64,000 nucleotides of DNA from Leptasterias polaris (taxonomy: Eukaryota > Echinodermata > Asteroidea > Forcipulatida > Asteriidae). Made by a program: the position numbers and the translations under genes. Shown here one piece after another: positions 58,030-64,000 of this stretch. The notes under the pieces are model-generated. The model did no database searches and was not told the origin of the DNA. It worked only from the letters and a program-made list of their open reading frames with translations. Location of the stretch: assembly GCA_037783415.1 (NCBI GenBank), contig JAZGTN010000009.1, forward strand, positions 9,238,001 to 9,302,000. Reading direction: 5' to 3'. Positions within the stretch are counted from its first letter, which is position 1. The number at the start of each line of letters is the position of its first letter.

Positions 58030-58745
58030 TGTTTGGGGGCGACTCCGCCCATCCCTTTTTGTGACGTCAATCGAGGAAGACTTCACCTCGATTGAACATC
58101 GACCCCACTCGAACTTGCCTGCATTTACGTTGTATATACACGTGCAAGTAGTGAGATTGTACGTTTCGTTTGGTTATCCAAAAGGGGGTTTTTTCTTGCA
58201 TTTTTCCAGCGAAAATTGCTGCTGGATGCAGCAAAACGACTAAAGATGGGGTCAGCCAGCATTTTTTCCCTGCAGATCCCAAATATAGGCAGTTACGGGC
58301 ATCGAAAGTTAGGCTAACGAGGGCAAAGTGGTCCGGTCCGACGTCGTTTTCAGCGCTATGCAGCGAACACTTGGATAGCCCGGGAATTTTTTCGTTGGTA
58401 GTAGTGTGCAAGGGAAGTTGCAGTGAAGCTTAGGTTACCAGCGAAATGTTTCTGGTGGAAAAACAATACCTCGTATTATCCGTGTTCTCGTTATGACCAT
58501 GCTCGTATCCTCCGTTTTTAAGACATAGAAACGCGCATGGGACAGTTCGGGACCGGTGAAAAACCTCGTATAAACTGGCGTATCGTATTAGTCAATTGTA
58601 CACTGTCCTAGGATTGCATTGGGTGGTGACGTCCGAATACGAAAACGCATCATACTGATCAGGTACCCAGACGTAATGTACGGGGCCAGACTACACATTT
58701 TCTCCTGCCTCGATTGACGTCACGAACAGCGCCAAGTAAAGGGGG
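58030..58745 (+). mobile_element. DNA element with TGACGTCAATCGAGG inverted ends and a THAP remnant
   Basis: TGACGTCAATCGAGG (58062-58076) is exactly mirrored by CCTCGATTGACGTCA (58708-58722), with weaker outward similarity (GGGGGCGACT against AGGGGGGCC). Between the ends lies a THAP-like coding remnant and about 270 bp of noncoding DNA. No transposase core is present, so it would be non-autonomous. Confidence 0.7.
58170..58433 (+). pseudogene. Degenerate THAP zinc-finger domain fragment
   Basis: The plus-strand frame reads KIAAGCSKTTKDGVSQHFFP, ADPKYRQLRASKVRLTRAKW, then SALCSEH. This fits the THAP pattern of a first Cys pair, a W/F-x-P middle and a C-x-x-H pair, as found in P-element-like transposases and many host DNA-binding proteins. 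The first Cys of the C2CH set is missing (KIAAGC where CxAxGC is expected) and the C-terminal AVPTIF-like box is absent. A TTTTTCCAG just upstream could be a former splice acceptor. I consider it nonfunctional and transposon-derived. Confidence 0.7.
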
Positions 58746-59629
58746 GCCTATTTTTTAATTTGTAATTAAAATAAAAATACAATTTTTTAACCTTAGTTAA
58801 TTGTTTATTCACATTCCACTCATAAAAATGCATATATTAATGACAAAAGCTTTATTTTGACAAAATACCACTGCCAGGTGCCTTTAAATCTCGTATACAT
58901 ATTCATAATGGCTGCTTTTGGACTTTGAGTACTTTCAGGTCAGTATGACCAAGATTCTGTGTCAACTGATCGCGAAATGAGTCTTGACTGTCGCAGAATC
59001 TGAGTTGTACTTTGACTTGTAACCACCTTTTGGTCATCCTGACAAAGAAATGTGTCAGTTTACCAATTGGACCCAGAATGTGGTTCAATTCTGACACGGA
59101 CGTTTTGTAGAAAGACACTTTGATTAATTTAGGCGCTTAGTTTTGTATCTCCTGTGGTTTGCCTCTTATATCAATGTTGAATTAGTTTCAGTTAAAAATA
59201 CATAAACATCAAAAATAAAGAAAACAAAACAAACCATATCTTTATTATGTTTTGTTTTTTCTTCATCTTAACTAATATTTAAAAACATCATGGTCATAAC
59301 TGACTCATATTCGAGGTCCCAAAGGCCTGACCCATTTTTGAGTCAGGCTGACCCGGCAACTGAAAAAAATAAAACAATTTGGACTCTTAGTCGGCATCAT
59401 TTTGACACCTTTTTGTTTTAGTTTAAACAGATCCCCGATATTTACTGACCAATATATTGGTCAGGCAACTTGGGACCTCGAATCTGCGTAAATTTGGAGC
59501 AAGACCTTTTTTGGAGGATGTATTGCATAACTTCAGCTGTTTTGAAAATGTCTACTTGCATGGTCTTGGTTTTTTTGTTTTTTTTCTGAAGAAAGGTAAA
59601 ACTATCAGAATTAAAAATGAACACTAATT
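58746..59629. other. Intergenic, no gene seen
   Basis: No exon or element recognised. TGAGTCAGGCTGACC and TTGGTCAGGC words near 59330-59465 recur without clear order. Confidence 0.45.
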
Positions 59630-59943
59630 TAATCACATGAACAATAATGGTTATTGCCAAGGATGTCTGCTCTTTATTTGACCTAGCATACATTAAGTAA
59701 CAAACCTGTCAAATGCTCACTCAGCCATCTCAGTAAAAACAAATAGTATCAAATCCCGTTTTCACAGATTTCGAACTTTAAGTTTTGGATTAGAGAGATC
59801 GATTCTAAATGTTTTATTAAACAAACATAGCATTTTTAGAGAGGAGCATTCCAGCATGACTATCTATAAAACCAACGTTGTTTAAAGATCTGTGAAATAT
59901 ATTTATATTTTCAATCTTACAGTGGTGCACTCTCTTTAAGAAC
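59630..59943. mobile_element. MITE family D, decayed copy
   Basis: CAATAATGGTTATTGCCAAGG, then AAGTAACAAACCTGTCAAATG and, at the right, GATCTGTGAAATATATTTAT, TCAATCTTACAGTGGTGCAC and TCTTTAA follow the order of the 24382 copy. Confidence 0.75.
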
Positions 59944-62900
59944 AATCAAATTATGCTAGGGTTTATTAAATTAGAGACTTATTTTTTCCAGATGCAACAT
60001 CGTGCGAAGACAAAGTACAACAAGAAAGCGTGTATACTCAAAGTAGTCATGCAAAGAGAATTTTCACCTTTTTTACAAAATCACAATTTCATCCACTCAA
60101 GGTGAAATTCACTTTTGTGTTTAACTAAAAAGCACAGAGTAGGGCGCCTGATGCAATTTGAAGTAGCACTTTACAAAAAAAGATCCTTTATTTGTACTGA
60201 CGGAAAAACAACCCCCTTTTTTTTTTTTTTTTACATTTGACGCAGAGGAAAAAGCATTAGTATCGTCTATCTCTTGAACTGTAAGTGGCAAAAGACACTT
60301 TCACGTGGTTCTGATGACGATAACGACCGACCTGCCTGTTGAGTCGTAACATATAGGGGCAGAGTACAATCCGTTAAAGAGAAGCAAACCTGTCTTTTTT
60401 TTTAAAATCCTATCCTGGTATAATTTGTTTTCTTTTTCGTTTCTTTGATTTCAAAGTGTCAGTGACATCGTTATTGATTGGATGTGACTGCTCTTGTTAC
60501 ATTTTTGTTTAGGACATGAAAGTGATGTGAAAGACAGGCAGTGACACATGGGGCTAGAGGTCAGGGCAGTTGAATGTCCGAATTCGCTTCACCATCGTAG
60601 TTACCATTTGGATCCAGATCTTAACTCGTCACTGACACTCCACTGCCTTCAAAAAGAAGGTAATTTAAAAACCTCGATAGATCAATTGATCGTAGGATTG
60701 GTTTTCTGATTGATTACCTGGTAAGTGATTGATCGGTCTAGTGGTTAACTCAAATATTTGTCAATATATCAACTACCGATTATCAATTGATGGATCCATC
60801 GATCGACCATTTGGACGATTGATTTGTCTATTGCTGTTTTAAATGTAATTTTGCCAAAGACAGACAACAGGATACGAAGGTATCTTTGAAAAAATATTAA
60901 GTTTAGTTTTATGGTAAACTTGTTTATTTTTTAATAATCACAACCATGACATTGTTTTAATCATTGGTTTAACATAATAAGTGTATTTTTTTTGTTTTGT
61001 TTTTGTTTTTATCAAATCAACAGTTTCGCAAATTTTGGGGTGCCAATGATGAGGCACATACTCAGTGATTTGTTCGTGCCTTAAGTATGCATTAATTGTT
61101 AAAAAACAAACATGTATTCTCCTGAGTTATACATTGACAATACCAAAAGCACCTGGACTGAACGTCCGGTCTTTGCAACCACCTGTCTCTCGGTGAGCCC
61201 CCCCCCCTCACCCCCACTGGCCCCGCCCCGATCTCTCCCATCTATGTTCTAATAATTGATGGAAACATTAACATAAGACTTTTACTTAGAAAGAAACGCG
61301 GATTATTAATTTGTTCTGTGAATGATTAATTTGTTGGCAGGTGGGAGAGAAGCATCATAATTATGACATTATATTTATTGTTTGGAAGAAGGGATGTGGT
61401 GTGAGCTTTTGTCATAATTGATTGGTGTGTGCTAAAGGTACATTTCGGGTTTCAGTGAGGCCTACTGTTTGATTTGTCCGTGAATAATGGACGTTTTATC
61501 ATACTTTCCTTGTGAAATTGGAACTAGTTATAATGGTGAAACAGTGCCAAAGTAAACGTGTTTCTTGTTTCTTACAATTCAGACAATAACATTGGCACGT
61601 TTTTCTGAAACCTATATCAGTTATTGGTTCTCTGACTTTATATCACAGAACTTATTAATTCAATATTCCAATGAACTCATTTTCTTACATGATCTTACGG
61701 CGCATTGTGGGCACAGGGAATATTGAGAATTTGTAGATAAGGCGCCTGCAGACCATTCATGGTCTGAACATCCAAGTAAGAAATGACTGACCATTCATGG
61801 TCTGAACATCCAAGTTAAAAATGACTTCCAACTTTTTGTCTTTGCCTTCTGTGGTCTTTTTCTGATGCCATCTATCTAAATCAGTCTTATTCACTATCTT
61901 GATAATTACCGATACCTTGTTTTCTTTCCTTACCAGATGATTTTGTCTGTTGTGTTTCTATCAATCTTTAACACAATTGATCTGAAGCCATGGTGTGGAT
62001 CATAAGAAAAACTACAGTAGTAAATTTGCGGGTTTAACCATGTCGAAAACCCGTTTGCGAGAAATGTTGGTTCTACGAGGAACCAGGTAGTCTTCTCTAC
62101 CCACACCAGTCCTACCCAGAACCAATACTTCTCCCAAAATAGTTGTTTACATGGCTTAACCCGCTAGCATGTTTTTTTTTTCCAGCCAAGTATAATTACC
62201 GCCCCCTCTGTTGTCCCCTTCCGGGTTGCTTTTCTGAGGTCACTTAGTCCCACTTCTTTTGACAGCATTCTACTTCTCTCTTGTCACTCTTTCTCCACCT
62301 GACTGCTTCTTGTACACTAATATAAATTGCATGTGTGCGTTCTGTTGTCTTGTAGCCTGTGAGAAAGACTACAATGGTGCCGATTATTTGATGATGGGGC
62401 GCTGATGGGGCGCTGGTGGGTGCGTAAAAGGGAGTGAAATGACCCAAATCAAACTATAAAGAATCAACAAAAAAGCCGATGATCTTTCAATTTGTACATT
62501 CAAACATGCGTGGTTAGAGTTATAAGTTATTGAGCTAAGGATGATGTGGGGAGGAGAACGGGCAGTTTCTGTTGACAGTTGGACACGGTCAGTGGGACAC
62601 GGTCAGTGGGACACGGTCAGTGTAGGATAATTCTAAATCTTAATTGGTAGCAGCAACCCATGAGTTGTATTTGGGTGTCTTTCCCGGATGAGGTCATTGG
62701 AGACCGCACTTCAGATTTAAAAAAATACTATATAATAATAATACAAATAAATAATAATAATAACCAGTGTATGCCAAATACAGGATTCTATTGGACCCTT
62801 CATACATTACTGTTTATTAATTAAAAGCATATTTTGTAAATTTTTAGAACATGTAGAAGGAGTCGGCATGGTCCAGCAACAAAGGCACGCATCCACCTAA

Positions 62901-63214
62901 CCCTTATAGGACACTGCTGCAGAATGTCATACCCGTCTTAAAATGACCCATCTTGCTTGACCACAAACAGTTGGAAACCAAAGGACAAAATGGAAGGTTG
63001 GAAGAGGGAACAAAAGTATAGCAGACATTTATACAACAAACTCCGCTAATGAGGCAAATTATGTTTAACTTAATTGTGAAGCATTTCATCCACATACACG
63101 ACATCACAGCCCCCCCCCCCCCCAAAAGAAAACACACAAAAAAAACACAAAAAACACACACACTTAACTACACACAATAACGCCTGAAGCAAAGGTCGTT
63201 CTTTAAAAAAAGGG
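59944..63214. other. Intergenic, no gene seen; short direct repeats
   Basis: GATTGAT/ATCGATC-rich DNA at 60670-60835 looks like a degenerate GAT-type satellite. GACCATTCATGGTCTGAACA recurs at 61751 and 61791. GGGACACGGTCAGT is repeated three times at about 62580-62622. Homopolymer C runs occur at 61200 and 63110. Confidence 0.55.
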
Positions 63215-63620
63215 TTATAAAGGGTTTGTAGTGGTGAACAATTAGTCACAGACAGTGTTCATGTTTTGTATTATCAACTGTAAACATGAAACTACAAACC
63301 TGTGGAAATGTGGGCTTAACTTAAAAAATCTGTGAAAAAACCATACACAATGTTCAGCATGTGAACACATTGTCCTCAACTTTGGTTGTAACAACCGAAA
63401 TCAGCTGTTGCGCTTATATCTATTTTGGTTTTAGGTTTTTCAGATACAATTTCTGGAATATTACTTCAGATCATAAAGAAATATTTCACGAGCGAAAAAA
63501 ACAAGACGAAACAAAAAATTGTTTTATGATTTCCATAATCAGTAAGCTTTCAGACTAATGCTAAACGACGATGCCGTTTATCCTTATCAATCCTGCATGA
63601 TACCTTTGAGCATAAACGTG
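63215..63620. mobile_element. MITE family D-related remnant
   Basis: TTAAAAAAAGGGTTATAAAGG and GTAGTGGTGAACAATTAG, ACTACAAACCTGTGGAAATG and TATCAATCCTGCATGATACCTTTGA resemble the ends and middle of the family D copy at 54310. The borders are uncertain. Confidence 0.5.
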
Positions 63621-64000
63621 AAACACATCAGTCATTTCTTTATATTAAACTGTTGTTACAAAAAAAAAAACCTCCATAAATGTTCATGGCTTCTGGCATT
63701 ATAAGCAATCACGAAAATTCTGTGAACTGCCCACGTGGTGAGAACGTGACACAATAAACGAGTACAGCACACACAAATACATCTCAGTTCAACGATCTAT
63801 AGTTCTCAAAATAATAAGACGTACTTCATTAGAGTCGTTGATCTACCCGGTGTAAACCTACACGCCACGGCGGCTTACGAACTCAGGATCTGGGCTTGTC
63901 CATGATCTAAACATAACTTGAAATTTATGACATAGAACACAGAGACATGATATGACGAATGAGACTCATCGAAAACACACGATTTATCTGGAAGGATTCA

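Overview
This is animal nuclear DNA. It is AT-rich and intron-rich, with canonical GT-AG splice sites, and it is crowded with short interspersed elements, miniature inverted-repeat elements (MITEs), broken non-LTR retrotransposons and minisatellites. The ciliary gene IFT57 and the style of the tRNA-derived and MITE repeats suggest a marine invertebrate deuterostome. My best guess is an echinoderm, possibly a sea star, but this rests on memory of repeat families and not on a search. I see no bacterial genes, operons or CRISPR array.

All recognisable host genes lie in the left 18.3 kb. On the minus strand, the first two coding exons of IFT57 (1994-2157 and 498-606) run off the left edge. About 1.6 kb away and head to head is a complete seven-exon plus-strand gene (3743-18284, 435 codons). 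It encodes an unusual fusion: an N-terminal RNA-recognition motif resembling eIF4B/eIF4H, joined through a short basic linker to a full TatD-type metal-dependent nuclease domain. All exon phases join cleanly. The TatD half keeps most of its metal ligands but has Asn where the family has a conserved Asp (SNAP instead of TDAP).

The most striking structure is inside that gene. Intron 4 begins with about 85 copies of a 40-bp unit (9881-13371). The unit is a copy of the last coding bases of exon 4 plus its own splice donor, so the true donor is followed by dozens of near-identical donors. Intron 3 carries another minisatellite (9098-9672) whose roughly 45-bp unit looks like a 3' splice site (pyrimidine tract plus CATAG). 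Exon 4 therefore sits between an acceptor-like array and a donor array. Introns 2 and 5 carry inverted copies of one repeat (7586-7924 and 16421-16753), which could pair around exons 3-5.

From 18.4 kb to the end (about 45 kb) I find no convincing host exon. That part holds tRNA-derived SINEs of at least three families, several MITE families (including two copies of a 167-bp element that differ at two positions), a foldback element whose arms are minisatellites, a THAP-domain DNA-element fragment, retrotransposon 3' remnants, and a long CCACCACCC-type repeat. Long stretches hold nothing I recognise.
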